NCBI GenBank assembly: GCA_950022295.1
Contig: OX465595.1
Coordinates: 67,974,770-68,038,769 of the forward strand
Length of the DNA: 64,000 nt
Source of the DNA: Bromus sterilis
Taxonomy: Eukaryota > Streptophyta > Magnoliopsida > Poales > Poaceae
Direction of reading: 5' to 3'
In this document: one piece after another, positions 47,829 to 57,818 of the stretch
How the letters are laid out: each line of letters begins with the position of its first letter
How positions within the stretch are numbered: the stretch's first letter is position 1
Program-made: the position numbers and the translations under genes
The notes under the pieces: model-generated
Seen by the model: the letters and a program-made list of their open reading frames with translations, nothing else
Database searches by the model: none
Told to the model about the DNA's origin: nothing

Positions 47829-49303
47829 ACAGAAGGTTAACACACCTGTATATGCCATTATACCCTTCTAGCATCGTATGACGTACTTGCAAAAACTGCT
47901 GTAGAGTACGTCAGTGTAACTGGCCCGCCCATTCTTGCTTCTGTGTTCTTCTATGCCAGCTTGTAACGGAAAAATGATTCGTGCTGGTTGACTTGGTCTT
48001 CAAATTCGATTTTTGACAATTGGATTACCGAGTACTAATTTCATATTCAGATTTGATTTTTGACCATTGATATCTCCTTTGACATATGATTACTGAGTAC
48101 AAATTTCTTATGAAATTAGCGCCAGATATGGATCTGATGGTAATATATTTTTTCATTAGATCCAAAATAACGGATCTGATTCTAGATCAAACAGTAACGG
48201 AACAAAACAAGGAAAAATATCAGGTACAAGTTTTGAAAAGAACAAACTAAGGCATTCACTATCCATCCAGGGACGCTTTCACTTCATCAAGCGTCCATTT
48301 TTGTTTTTTGTTTATGCCAGGAGCATACAAATTTATTATAAAGGAGTGGATAGATTTTTAGAGATGGAAACGGACGCCTTCTTTCCTCTACTTCACATGC
48401 ACATGCGTGTTGTTGCCATCATATGTTTTACTATTTTGAAATTCAAAAATTTTTGTAGCTTAAATCATCGATTCGATTCAAAATCCATTTTTATCATTAA
48501 ATACACCGTGATGAGATCTTCAAAAAATCATAAATTCATATGTTTCGTTGATTTTTTTACTTAAAATTTAAATTACCTCGTCTAAGCTACGTAAGTTACC
48601 ATATTTGTAGTATTTACACTGAAATTATCGTTGGCATAAGAAATATATTCAACCTTCTCTTCACATGCATATGCATGCATGAGCAAATTCTGACGTTATC
48701 CTATATTCTCTTTATTTCAGAAAAAAGTAGTTTAAATCGTCGATTCGATTCAAAATTCATTTTCACCATTAAATCTGTTGTGATGAAACCTTCAAAACTA
48801 GACCTCATGTTGATATATTCAAGGATTTTTTTATCAAAAAATTATCACATCTAGGCTACATAAGTCCGTTTGTCTCAAACAAGTTGGGGATAACTAGAGT
48901 TGTGAGACCCATAAGATATCAAAACCAGATTGGGCACTTCCTCCTCAAGAGAGGAGTAGAATGCCCGATGCAGAAAACACCCCTCAGGATAGGGGTGGAT
49001 GTTGTCAAAGGGAGGTGATCGGCGTGGCTTGGAGGCAAGGCGGACAACATTGCGAGAGCGGTCATAGTATTATTTTCTTCGATTGTAACAATTTGTTATT
49101 TTTAGATATATGATATTGTACGTTAGATGTGATCTACATCAACGATTTCATCACGAGATATATACTGTTGTACTGTATATTGGTCGAATTCTTGAAATGC
49201 ACGGCGATATAATAAAAGTTACTTGATCAGGAAACATCGACTGTTTTCATCCAACTCTCTTCTTTCACTACTGCAATCTCGTGCATTGGGTGCAAGAATT
49301 ATA
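47829..49303. other. 3' flank of TFIIF alpha and repeat-rich spacer
   Basis: The first 200 bp is probably 3' UTR. The phrase TTAAATCATCGATTCGATTCAAAATCCATTTTTA near 48460 recurs in diverged form near 48730 (see repeat entry). Nothing coding was recognised. Confidence 0.5.
48395..48830. repeat. two diverged tandem copies of an AT-rich unit
   Basis: Copy one (about 48395-48540) and copy two (about 48660-48810) share CTTCACATGCAYATGC, then TAGCTTAAATCATCGATTCG or TAGTTTAAATCGTCGATTCG, then a TGATGARAYCTTCAAAA end. The spacing is about 265 bp. No terminal inverted repeats or coding sequence; origin unknown. Confidence 0.5.
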
Positions 49304-49397
49304 CTCCCTTCGATTCATAATAAGTGTCGCTTATTTTGTACAAAGCTAGTACAAACTTTGTATTAGATGAGAGACACTTATTATGGATCGAAGAGAG
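49304..49397. mobile_element. Stowaway MITE, 94 bp
   Basis: The ends CTCCCTTCGATTCATAATAAGTGTC and its imperfect complement (ACACTTATTATGGATCGAAGAGAG) form nearly the whole element. It is flanked by TA at 49302-49303 and 49398-49399. It resembles the abundant short Stowaway families of Triticeae. Confidence 0.85.
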
Positions 49398-49399
49398 TA

Positions 49400-49495
49400 C
49401 TTCATTCAATTCAAATTATATCATTTTTATTTGTGTACATATCTAGATACACATGTATACAAATGAAAGTCATCTAATTTAAAACGAAGGGAGTA
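49400..49495. mobile_element. Stowaway-like MITE adjoining the previous one
   Basis: Begins CTTCATTCAATTCAAATTA and ends TCTAATTTAAAACGAAGGGAG before a TA. The left TA (49398-49399) is shared with the preceding MITE. Its centre holds a perfect-looking palindromic core around TGTGTACAT to ATGTATACA. Confidence 0.65.
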
Positions 49496-49662
49496 GTTCA
49501 TTTTCATGCCATCCTCCATAATATTACAGATACATATCTATAATACCTAAATAGTTCATCCCCACTAACTTACTTATCTTGACATGCAAGCTATCCACAT
49601 CATCAAGTAGGTCCACCATGTAAAAACTCTTCAATTAACTCTTCATGCACATGCTTCCATTA

Positions 49663-50017
49663 GAGCAGGTACAATAATCCTAGTCAGCCGGCTGTAAAAG
49701 AATCCACATCGGCAAAAATCTGAGCTAGAGGGAAGAAAAGAAAGGAAAGAGATGAAGTGGGCGCTTCGTTAGTCGCCGAGCGATAGCACAGTACTAAATA
49801 CAATATAGCCAACATGCAGCCAGCGTGATGGCTAAAAGCAGGCGATTCCTTACTGCATGCCAACCATGGTCCGTTTCCTTGCCTCCTTCCATGTACAATT
49901 ATTAAATACTATAGTTCACCTAGAGCCAGCTTATTGTATGAGCAGGCTTTTAGAAATGCTTTGTATGATGTGGCATTAGCATAGAGCCGGCTGCGGGCTT
50001 TTCTATTGACCTTGCTC
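49663..50017. mobile_element. Tourist-like MITE, 355 bp
   Basis: Flanked by TTA at 49660-49662 and 50018-50020. The terminal inverted repeats are imperfect, GAGCAGGTACAATA and TATTGACCTTGCTC, with CAGCCGGCT and AGCCGGCTG further in. A TTA duplication is the mark of PIF/Harbinger-type MITEs. No coding sequence. Confidence 0.7.
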
Positions 50018-50360
50018 TTAACTTTGCATGTGCATGCATCCTATCATAAATAAAAAAATAAAAAAATATGCACTCAACCTCACAATTTATAAGCAACTTT
50101 TTTATAAAAAGTAAAATTATGAGTTACGTCACATTTTATTTTTCTATGTTATCATTGTTTTAGGTTTAGCTAAGGTTGAACACGTTTTCATTGTCTCTAT
50201 TCTCAACGTTGTTTTCGTCTCATATCATCTAGCTGATATATTTTCAAGTAACTAAATAAAAATAAATAAAAATCAAACTTATTGTTGAATTTTTCATCAA
50301 TTTTTCTCTCACATGTCCTAAAACATTAAATTCTTTTTTATCTGTTTTCGCAGCAACGTG

Positions 50361-50375
50361 CGAAATATCGTCTAG
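50361..50375 (+). other. possible Helitron 3' end
   Basis: The stretch CAGCAACGTGCGAAATAT followed by CGTCTAG and then T resembles the wording CGCAGCAACGCGCGGGTATCATCTAGT common at Helitron 3' ends in Triticeae, which end CTRR before T. The 5' end (TC) was not located. Confidence 0.25.
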
Positions 50376-50879
50376 TTTGCATAAGAAACTATGCCAAAAA
50401 ACATTGCATAGTACGGTCTTTCATACCGAATGTGCTGAGCCCCCCAGGTTGGTCCATCGATGAACCGATGTAAATAACTCATAGATCAAATACGATTTAA
50501 TGACGATAAATTAAAAAGGTAAATATAAATGCATGTCACTTTGTTGATAAGCCTGGACTGACTGATTGTTTTATTTTTTTATTTCCCACTTTCATCAGGA
50601 CTTGTCCTACATCATTTGAACCGCAACAGTAAGTATCCAACGGCTTAAGCAAGCAGTACTTCAATAATCATTTAAAAAGTGCAATATGGAAATCAGCACA
50701 ATAAGTTCATAATTCAACTCCACTAAAAAAAAAGAGTTAATAATTTAACTCCACTAAAAAGCTCGTCTGTACTAAGCAGTTCCAAACTTCCACCGGAGGA
50801 GTTTGCCAAGTCAGTTACCACCAGTTCTATGAATTCCACTTACATCCAAACATAATAAATATATCAGGCATACAATGTA

Positions 50880-51002
50880 TTCCTCCGTTCATAAATGTAA
50901 GATGTTTTAGATATCTCAATATAGTAGTGCATACGAACTAAAATGAGTGCACAAACACACTGAAAAAAGTTAAAACATCTTACAATTGTGAAGGGACGAA
51001 GT
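50880..51002. mobile_element. Stowaway MITE, 123 bp
   Basis: Ends TTCCTCCGTTCATAAATGTAAG and its imperfect complement (CTTACAATTGTGAAGGGACGAAG), with TA on both sides (50878-50879 and 51003-51004). Confidence 0.85.
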
Positions 51003-51477
51003 ACTATTGTACTGCAAGGTATCAACAATGTCAGCTTGTCAAAACTCCCAATGCCAGAGTAAGCGTAGAAACACCAGCAACCCCTTATTTCATGGACAAA
51101 GGTTTTGCTAATGCTAGTGCACATCAAGGTCTAAAACTTGAGATCTTCAAAACTGTTTTTTAATTGTTGGTTTCTAGTCGACTTCCATTTATGGAGCCCA
51201 GACATCAGCACAAACTGAACAAATGGAGAACATAAGGGGAAAAAACTACAGAAGGAATCAAATTAGCTATCAAGTTGGATTCACACATCAGCTAGTAATA
51301 CAGTTTCGACAGATTTCGTATCAAACAATTAGAATTGAAAGAAAACAAGTATTTAAATGTACAAGACATCCTAATATGTATTCTAGAAGTGTTGACCAAG
51401 TTGGACTTATCATACGGTGGAAATTATTCATATGTTCACTCTCTGGAGATTACCAGGTGCAAACAGCCCAACTTATA

Positions 51478-51735
51478 CTCCCTCCGTTCATAAATATAAG
51501 ATGTTTTAGATATTTCAATATGAACTACATACATAGTGAAATGAGTGAACATACGCACTAAAACACGTCTATGTACATCCGATTCAGAATAAAGTTAAAA
51601 GTTAGAACATCTTATAATTGTAAACGGAGAGACTAAATACAGAGTGAAATGAGTGAACAAACACACTAAAACACATCTATGTACATCTGATTCAGAAAAA
51701 AATTAAACGTTAGAACATCTTATAATTGTGAAGGG
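51478..51735. mobile_element. Stowaway MITE with a duplicated right half
   Basis: It begins after TA with CTCCCTCCGTTCATAAATATAAG. A complete right end is reached at 51633 (followed by TA), but the sequence from GTGAAATGAGTGAACA to CATCTTATAATTGT is then repeated at 51643-51730 and ends at a second TA. The two right halves are about 90% alike. It is either a partial tandem duplication or one MITE next to the half of another. Confidence 0.75.
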
Positions 51736-51737
51736 TA

Positions 51738-52484
51738 TGCTCCCATGTGCCAAACTGAATTTCTCCTAGGGAGTAGTTGTGTATATCTGAAAGCTTAAAC
51801 TATCGCTTTGTTCTGCGCAACTATGCCCACAATGGAGAGACCGTAGGAATGCATTTTTTTTTTCATAGCACGGTGGCCTACATGTGCCTTATATTCTATA
51901 CTGACTTGCAGCAAGCCAGCAACCAGCAACTACCTAGAATATACTAGTTTGTGAAAAGTTCTGGTGGCATCTCATCAGTACAAAAAGAACTGAAAGGGAT
52001 CTGCGAACATAAAAAGCTTGAAGCCATCACACAAGTGGGGCACGCCTGTTTGCTCTCAAGCCACATCAGAATACTTTGATAGAAAGCATGTCCAAAAAGC
52101 AAGATGCTTCCCAGTCTACCAGCACAAAGAGAGAACTCCCCAATCCACAATATTCAGTTGTCTTGCTGGTATCATGCATTGTGTTCCAATAATCCTATCA
52201 CTAGAGAAAATACGATTGTGTATGTGATTAATGGAGACAGTTCTTTTCAAACTTGAATATAAACTGTGACTAATTTATCCATGAAGATTTCAATACATTG
52301 ATCAATTAAATGGTTAGACTGGGAATTGCTGTTCTTATCAACGTTGAATTGAAACCAACACTGTTTTCCCCATCGCAAGATACCAATAAATTAAATAGAT
52401 AAATCAGGATGGTGTACAAGAAGAAACAAGCATAAGAATATAACTAACACTACCTTTTGCATCTAGCCAACAAACTAAACTGAC
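51738..52484. other. 3' flank of the kinase gene
   Basis: AT-rich, no coding sequence recognised. The kinase 3' UTR and polyadenylation site must lie here, but no site can be picked with confidence. Confidence 0.4.
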
Positions 52485-54488
52485 TCACCGGCCTTTCCTG
52501 CGGGATCTCAAAGGGAACCCACCAGGAGGCGAGGGGGAGAACTCTACTGGAAGATGTGGTGGTTCACCCTCACCAGCGAGCATTTCAAGCACCTCCTGGC
52601 TTGATGGGCGACAGGTTGGCGACCTCTGGATACACATGAGTGCTACAGTAATGCATACCAGCGCCTGATCACGGTTAACATCCAGGAGTGCAGAGTCTAC
52701 AAGATCAAGCAAGCGGCCAACGTGAGCGAGATGCCTTGCCCACGAAATCAGACTCGCCTTCTCAAACTCAGACATGGGTGAGGCTGTCACTTGGAGTGGA
52801 CGGCGTCCAGAAATAAGAACTAACAACAAAACACCGAAGCTGTAGATATCGCATTTCTCCGATAGAGGCCCACCACCACCATACTCAGGAGCCACATAGC
52901 AGACTGTGCCACGCATGCTTGGTGTGCTGCTCACCGCTCCGCCACTCTTGGGCACAAATTCTGTGCTAGCCCAATCCCTGCTACTCCTCACACCATCAGT
53001 CCACCAATCAATGGTGCCATTGCCATTGCCATTGCTGCTCCTCCGACTCCAGCTCTTCATCATCCTCCATCTTGAACGTGCCTTCTCTTCCAAATCACAA
53101 TCCCTCTCCCACCACTGCGTGCCAGTCATCATGCCGGCATCACTCTTTGACTTAGCAAGTGCCCGCCTTTTTTGCTTCTTGGTGAGCTCCTCAGCATACT
53201 CCTCACGCCACCACTCGCGTGCCCTACGCTTTGGCTTCTTCTTTTCTGCTGAGGTGGTAGAGGTGGTTGTCGATGCCCCCGCAATCCAATCGCTCTTTGG
53301 TCTCTCCTTCTTGATTTCGGACCTAATCCATTCCATGACATAATCCTTAACACCACCAGCACCACTGCCTGCAGCATTATCTTGACGCCACCACCAATCA
53401 CTCCTAGCTCCTGATGCTGCAGCACCTCCACCATTGCAGTTTCGACCATTAAATCCACTTCCAACACTAGTCTTATCACATCCAGAAATCGATGCAGCCT
53501 CTGCGTGTGAGGCGGTGGTGAATCCCTCATCATCCTCCAGGGACTTGGTGGCACTGTCTTCCCCATTCACCACAATAGCAGTCATGCTCTCGCCGGCCAC
53601 TGATACATCATCATGGCATCCACCACCTGGATTTCCATTTCCAACAACATTGTCCCCAAGCACACCACTATCTAATTCATCATCTTCTTCAGACTTAATG
53701 CGCGCGAGGCCGAAATCTGAGAGGCGGGCACGGAGCTCACTGTCCAGCAGCACATTGCTAGGCTTGACATCTCCGTGGATCACCGGCGGATGCACAACGA
53801 AATGCAGGTAATGGAGAGCGGCAGCGACGTCACGGGCGACGGCAAGCCGGCGCGGCCACTCGGAAACCATCTCGGGGCACCTCTTCCCCAGCAACGCGTC
53901 CTGGAGCGACCCGTTGGGCATGAGCTCGTAGACGAGCATCATCCGGCGGCGGCAGGGGTTGTGCGCGGAGAGGGAGTAGGCGAAGGGCAGGAGGATGGAG
54001 GGCGTGGAGGCGTGGCCGGCGCCGACGAGGTGGGAGGCGAGGGAGAGCTCGTTGTGGAACTCGCGCTCGCCCTGGAGGGACCCCGCGGCGTTCATGACCT
54101 TGACGGCCACGGGCTGGCCCGACCCGGGCAGCGCGCCGCGGAAGACGGGGCCGAAGCCGCCCTGCCCCAGCTTGCTCACGGCCGCGAAGCTGCCCGTGGC
54201 GCGCCGCAGCTGCTGGTACGACAGCCTGCGCAGGGCGGGCGCGGGCTGCGTCCTCGCGCCCGCCACCCCCGCCGACGCCGCCGCGGCGGCCCGCTTCCTC
54301 CCGCGCCGCAGCCAGACGAAGAGTGCGAAGGCCACCAGGAGAAGCGCCGCGACCGCGGCCGAGGCCACCGCGGAGGCCGGGAGCTGGCGGCGGCCGGGAG
54401 ATCGGAGGTCCCCGACGACGGCCGCGGAGGCGGCCGCCGAGGCCGGGGATGGGGATGCATCGGGCGGCGGAGGCTGCCGCGAGGGCAT
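52485..54488 (-). CDS. receptor-like serine/threonine kinase with short ectodomain and very long activation-segment insert (At2g45590/At4g25390-like)
   Basis: Single-exon gene of 667 residues. Residues 1-37 are Pro/Ala/Ser-rich, 38-61 form one membrane helix followed by RRGRKR, so the kinase faces the cytoplasm; no cleaved signal peptide or ectodomain motif is evident. Kinase motifs: GQGGFG at 108-113, lysine K130 in VAVKVM, E147 or E143 in helix C, catalytic loop HGDVKPSN at 238-245, DFG at 258-260, APE at 533-535. The loop has HGD in place of HRD, so it is non-RD. About 260 residues lie between DFG and APE, with four Trp-pair motifs (DWWWRQ, EWWREE, QWWERD, DWWTDG) in basic helices. From memory, Arabidopsis At2g45590-type receptor-like kinases have the same layout; function there is poorly known. 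Frame is open with no defects. The ORFs on the other strand are GC-driven mirrors. Confidence 0.93.
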   Translation of the reverse strand: MPSRQPPPPDASPSPASAAASAAVVGDLRSPGRRQLPASAVASAAVAALLLVAFALFVWLRRGRKRAAAAASAGVAGARTQPAPALRRLSYQQLRRATGSFAAVSKLGQGGFGPVFRGALPGSGQPVAVKVMNAAGSLQGEREFHNELSLASHLVGAGHASTPSILLPFAYSLSAHNPCRRRMMLVYELMPNGSLQDALLGKRCPEMVSEWPRRLAVARDVAAALHYLHFVVHPPVIHGDVKPSNVLLDSELRARLSDFGLARIKSEEDDELDSGVLGDNVVGNGNPGGGCHDDVSVAGESMTAIVVNGEDSATKSLEDDEGFTTASHAEAASISGCDKTSVGSGFNGRNCNGGGAAASGARSDWWWRQDNAAGSGAGGVKDYVMEWIRSEIKKERPKSDWIAGASTTTSTTSAEKKKPKRRAREWWREEYAEELTKKQKRRALAKSKSDAGMMTGTQWWERDCDLEEKARSRWRMMKSWSRRSSNGNGNGTIDWWTDGVRSSRDWASTEFVPKSGGAVSSTPSMRGTVCYVAPEYGGGGPLSEKCDIYSFGVLLLVLISGRRPLQVTASPMSEFEKASLISWARHLAHVGRLLDLVDSALLDVNRDQALVCITVALMCIQRSPTCRPSSQEVLEMLAGEGEPPHLPVEFSPSPPGGFPLRSRRKGR

Positions 54489-56179
54489 CAGCGGCGGAGG
54501 GGAAAAGACAAGTAGAGCAGGGGGAGGGGAGTGGTGTGCCGAAAAGCGATTTGGCTTTTCTCCATTCCTCAGACGCGAGCGAGCATCTCACCCAATCCTA
54601 ATCCGAACCCTTTTTTTCCCCTTCGCGTGGAAGATCCTAATCTGAAGGTGCGCGGTGTGATGTGGAGGAAGGATCCAATGCCTCTGCCTGCCAGGTGGGG
54701 CGCGAAGGATAGTCGTGGCCCACCGCCAGTGACGAAGCCCGATCCGGAGAGCGCGAGCTAGAGAGTTCGGTTGGATGAGAGTGAGGGGAGAGGAGTAGGG
54801 GTCAAGATGGTCAACGTAGGGGTGGCCGCAGGATGAGGTCAAGAGCGACCACGATTTGCTGAGGTGGTTAGCAGATGTGGCAACGGCCAACCGTCTCGGA
54901 AACGGAAAGGATACCCTAACACTCGTGTCTCTTATACAAGAACGGAACACTCGTGTTAACGAAGTGGGTGGCTCGCCGCCGGTACAGGAGCCGTAGTTCG
55001 TAGTAGGACACAGGGATCTTCTCATCTTAATGGCATCTCTTCTCCTGCAACGAAAAGGGTTAATGGCCAAAACCGAAAGTTCTTTACTTTTCCCTTTTTG
55101 TACATGAACCATGGTCCTTTTCGGAAACAATGCATGCACCCGTAGCCTTTTCTTGGAACCGGGCTTTAACCTCTTTTTCATCATCAGATAACCAAAATAC
55201 AACATCTCAGTTTTACAGACAGAAATGAGAGATGCAGTCTATGCAAGACGGCTGGACGCAAAATGTATGATTGTGCAGTAATGGCGTTTGGTTTTTTAGC
55301 CCTATGCATGCAGCTGCTATGATCATGAAAAAGCGGTAGCCACATGATTGATTTTGATGATGGTATTTCTTAAGTACCCCTCTCTACCTTTGGGATAAAA
55401 AACTAGATTTGATCTGAGTTGGTTATACCTGATAATGATGATATTTTTGCGTTGTTTCTTTGTTGAAGACATTGCTTGGATATGCTTAGACTGGTTCTTC
55501 AGGATGACAACCTAGACTTTGCCTTTTAGAGGTTGGATTTGGTGATGGTGGCGCTCAAGCGTAGCTCCCTTCCTGAAGGCCTTACTATTCAAAAACCTCA
55601 CTGACTTTGTGGTGTTATGAGACAGTTGGTGCGGATATGGTCATTGTTATAGTTCATCGACCGCGAATTTGATTGCTCATTTTTTTCCTTGCTTATGCAT
55701 GACTTTGATCTTATATGCCTATCATATTTACTTGTAATGTGTGTGTGTGTACATTTTAGCTATGCAGAGGTCGAGTCTGTACTCTAGCCCAAGTTATTGT
55801 TGTAAGCCCCACCATATAAAACATTTTTCCATTTGGCCATAATGAGTAGCACCAAGAATAAAACTTCCAACGGTTGTTCGGGCAAATCTTAGTCCCAAGC
55901 ACTACCTCAACAACTCTTTAAACAATTCTGGCCACATGACACTAAAAAAATTTGTTGAGATGATTCAACACTGGTGTTGAATGAACAAATAGGGTTTTCA
56001 GGACATTTCCTTTGGCTCATTACTTGTTGAGTAAGCACAACATTTTGAAATAAAAGCCACGGGAAAAATTGAATCTTCAGAGGAATTTTAGCTTCCCAAA
56101 TCCATTTAAAATAACACACGTCAAGAGATTTTTCAAGCCATTTATATATAGACTAGAATATAGGCCATTTTATTGGGTC
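54489..56179. other. 5' flank of the kinase gene and spacer
   Basis: The first few hundred bases contain the kinase leader and promoter; no clear TATA box was picked. The long minus-strand ORF at 54588-55205 has no recognisable domain and lies in the likely promoter. A TGTGTGTGTGTG run is near 55738. Nothing else was identified up to the gypsy LTR. Confidence 0.4.
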
Positions 56180-57039
56180 TGTCGTCGTTTAGTAACAACA
56201 GATGCCATAGGGATGGCTAAAGAGAGGGGAAGACTCGAGGGAGAACGATGTCGATGGTGCCGGAAACGGGTTGGGCACAAGCACGGTGAAGGACACCACG
56301 ATGTACCCAGGTTCAGGGCTCTCCGGAGAGATAACACCCCTACTCCTGCTTGTCTGCTTGCTATGAATGATCTCACAAACTACAATCAATGCTCATGGAG
56401 CGGCTCAGAGGAAGAAGAGACCTGCCGTGGGCGTGGCTCTCCTCTGCTTCTCTACGAGAACTATCGTGCGAAGTAAATGCGAATGGGGCGTCCCTCTCAC
56501 AGGAGGGGTACCCCGGGCTCTTATAGTGTGAGCTCGGGGTACTACGGTCATTTCAGTCGGGTGCTGGCCCCAGCTGCTATCCTCTCGTCGTCTTGGGTCC
56601 ACCGAATGCAACTCTCCGATTGATCCGGACTTGTCAAGCGGCTGCCCATGTTGTAGCTTCTAGGTAATGATGGTGAACAGTGGCGCTATGATCTCTGGTC
56701 TTGTCGTCCTTTCTCCGGGTTCAGAGGAAAAGGGTGACAACACTCCTTTGACAGATCTACGAAGTGACTTAGCTTACTGCCACCCGGATCTCTCGGGATC
56801 ATGCATTTATGACCTTGTACCAGAGGCATCCGATCTGGACAAGGTCAGCTCTTGAGCCGATTGAAGGGTGGGTCGATTGCGCCTGGGACGATTTCTCGCA
56901 TTCGGCATGGTCGATTGCTTGAGGTCAATCGGCCATGCGGCTGCCTAGCTCGGCCCAGCAGTAGCCCAATCGGCCTCATCCTTGTCTTGAAATATTGCTT
57001 TCGTCTGGGTGACCCTACCTGGGTATCATTCCCCCGACA
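56180..57039 (-). repeat. 3' LTR of the right gypsy element
   Basis: Begins TGTCGTCG and ends CCCCCGACA, giving perfect 5-bp terminal inverted repeats. It shares long stretches with 7534-8375 (GATGCCATAGGGATGGCTAA, CACCACGATGTACCCAGG, GAGATAACACCCCTA), with clear divergence, so the two elements belong to one family but not to one insertion. Confidence 0.8.
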
Positions 57040-57553
57040 CTAGCCCCTAAAGTTGTAAAGGTCCCACGGTTGCTTGACTGCGGGGCCTTTGCATTTTTTC
57101 TTTTCTTCTCTTCGCGCTTTGATTGCTCTGGCCTCATCGGGTTCCTCAATCCGATCTGAACGCTCAGCTCGGAGATTACGCCCGGCCAACCAGATCAACA
57201 TTTCTTCTATATCTTTTCTCCAACCTCGATCACAATCTTGTCGACTTCTCTCATGCTTCTCTGAAAAAACTTTTCTTGCAACGCTTTGGTCGAGCTGAGA
57301 CCTGGCTCAACCGATTGCTTCTCCAACGGTTACTTTTGACCAACATCTGACCCGCCCACGTCGCACGTCATTTCCGATTCCCCGGGGCAGTTAATGCTTC
57401 GGGCCCCACGACCCACGCGCGACGGGACGTTACTGCGCACGCCTCGCCTTCTGCGCCACGATCTTCTGTGCCGCAACCGCCCACTTTTCTCTTGATACAC
57501 GCGGCCACACCGGGCCACACGAGCCGCATCCGCGATCACACTCGCCCCCGCCG

Positions 57554-57564
57554 CCCATATAAGA
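57554..57564 (+). promoter_or_regulatory. TATA-like box of the antisense gene
   Basis: CCATATAAGAC lies about 255 bp before the proposed ATG at 57819, in a GC-rich region just inside the 3' LTR. The place suits a promoter for the antisense gene. It is a motif match only. Confidence 0.35.
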
Positions 57565-57818
57565 CACAGGGGGAGGGGCTCCTCGGGCTCATCTCCCCCA
57601 CTTCTTCTTCCTCGTTCTCACTCTCCTCCTCGAGCCACCGCTGTGTTTTTGCACCGGCGACCTTGACCTAGCGTGCTCGTGGCGCCACCGCACCGCACCG
57701 CCTCTCTGCATCCCGCTCGCGCACTTCGCCGCCGCCGCACCTCGGCTTGCTAGCATCTGCTGCCGGCCTCTTCTCGCCCTTCTCTCCGGATTCATCCTCC
57801 GCCGCTCTGGAGGACGCC

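Noticed and set aside
53775..54591. Two long ORFs over the 5' end of the kinase gene (plus strand 53775-54515, minus strand other frame 53830-54591)
   Set aside because: They mirror the GC-rich start of the kinase; they are rich in Arg, Gly and Pro and have no domain. The kinase frame alone carries ordered motifs.
54588..55205. Minus-strand ORF of 205 residues upstream of the kinase
   Set aside because: No domain, irregular composition, and it lies where the kinase leader and promoter should be.
56180..57039. Solo LTR interpretation
   Set aside because: The flanking pentamers GGGTC and CTAGC do not match and a polypurine-like tract follows, so it is the 3' LTR of an attached element.
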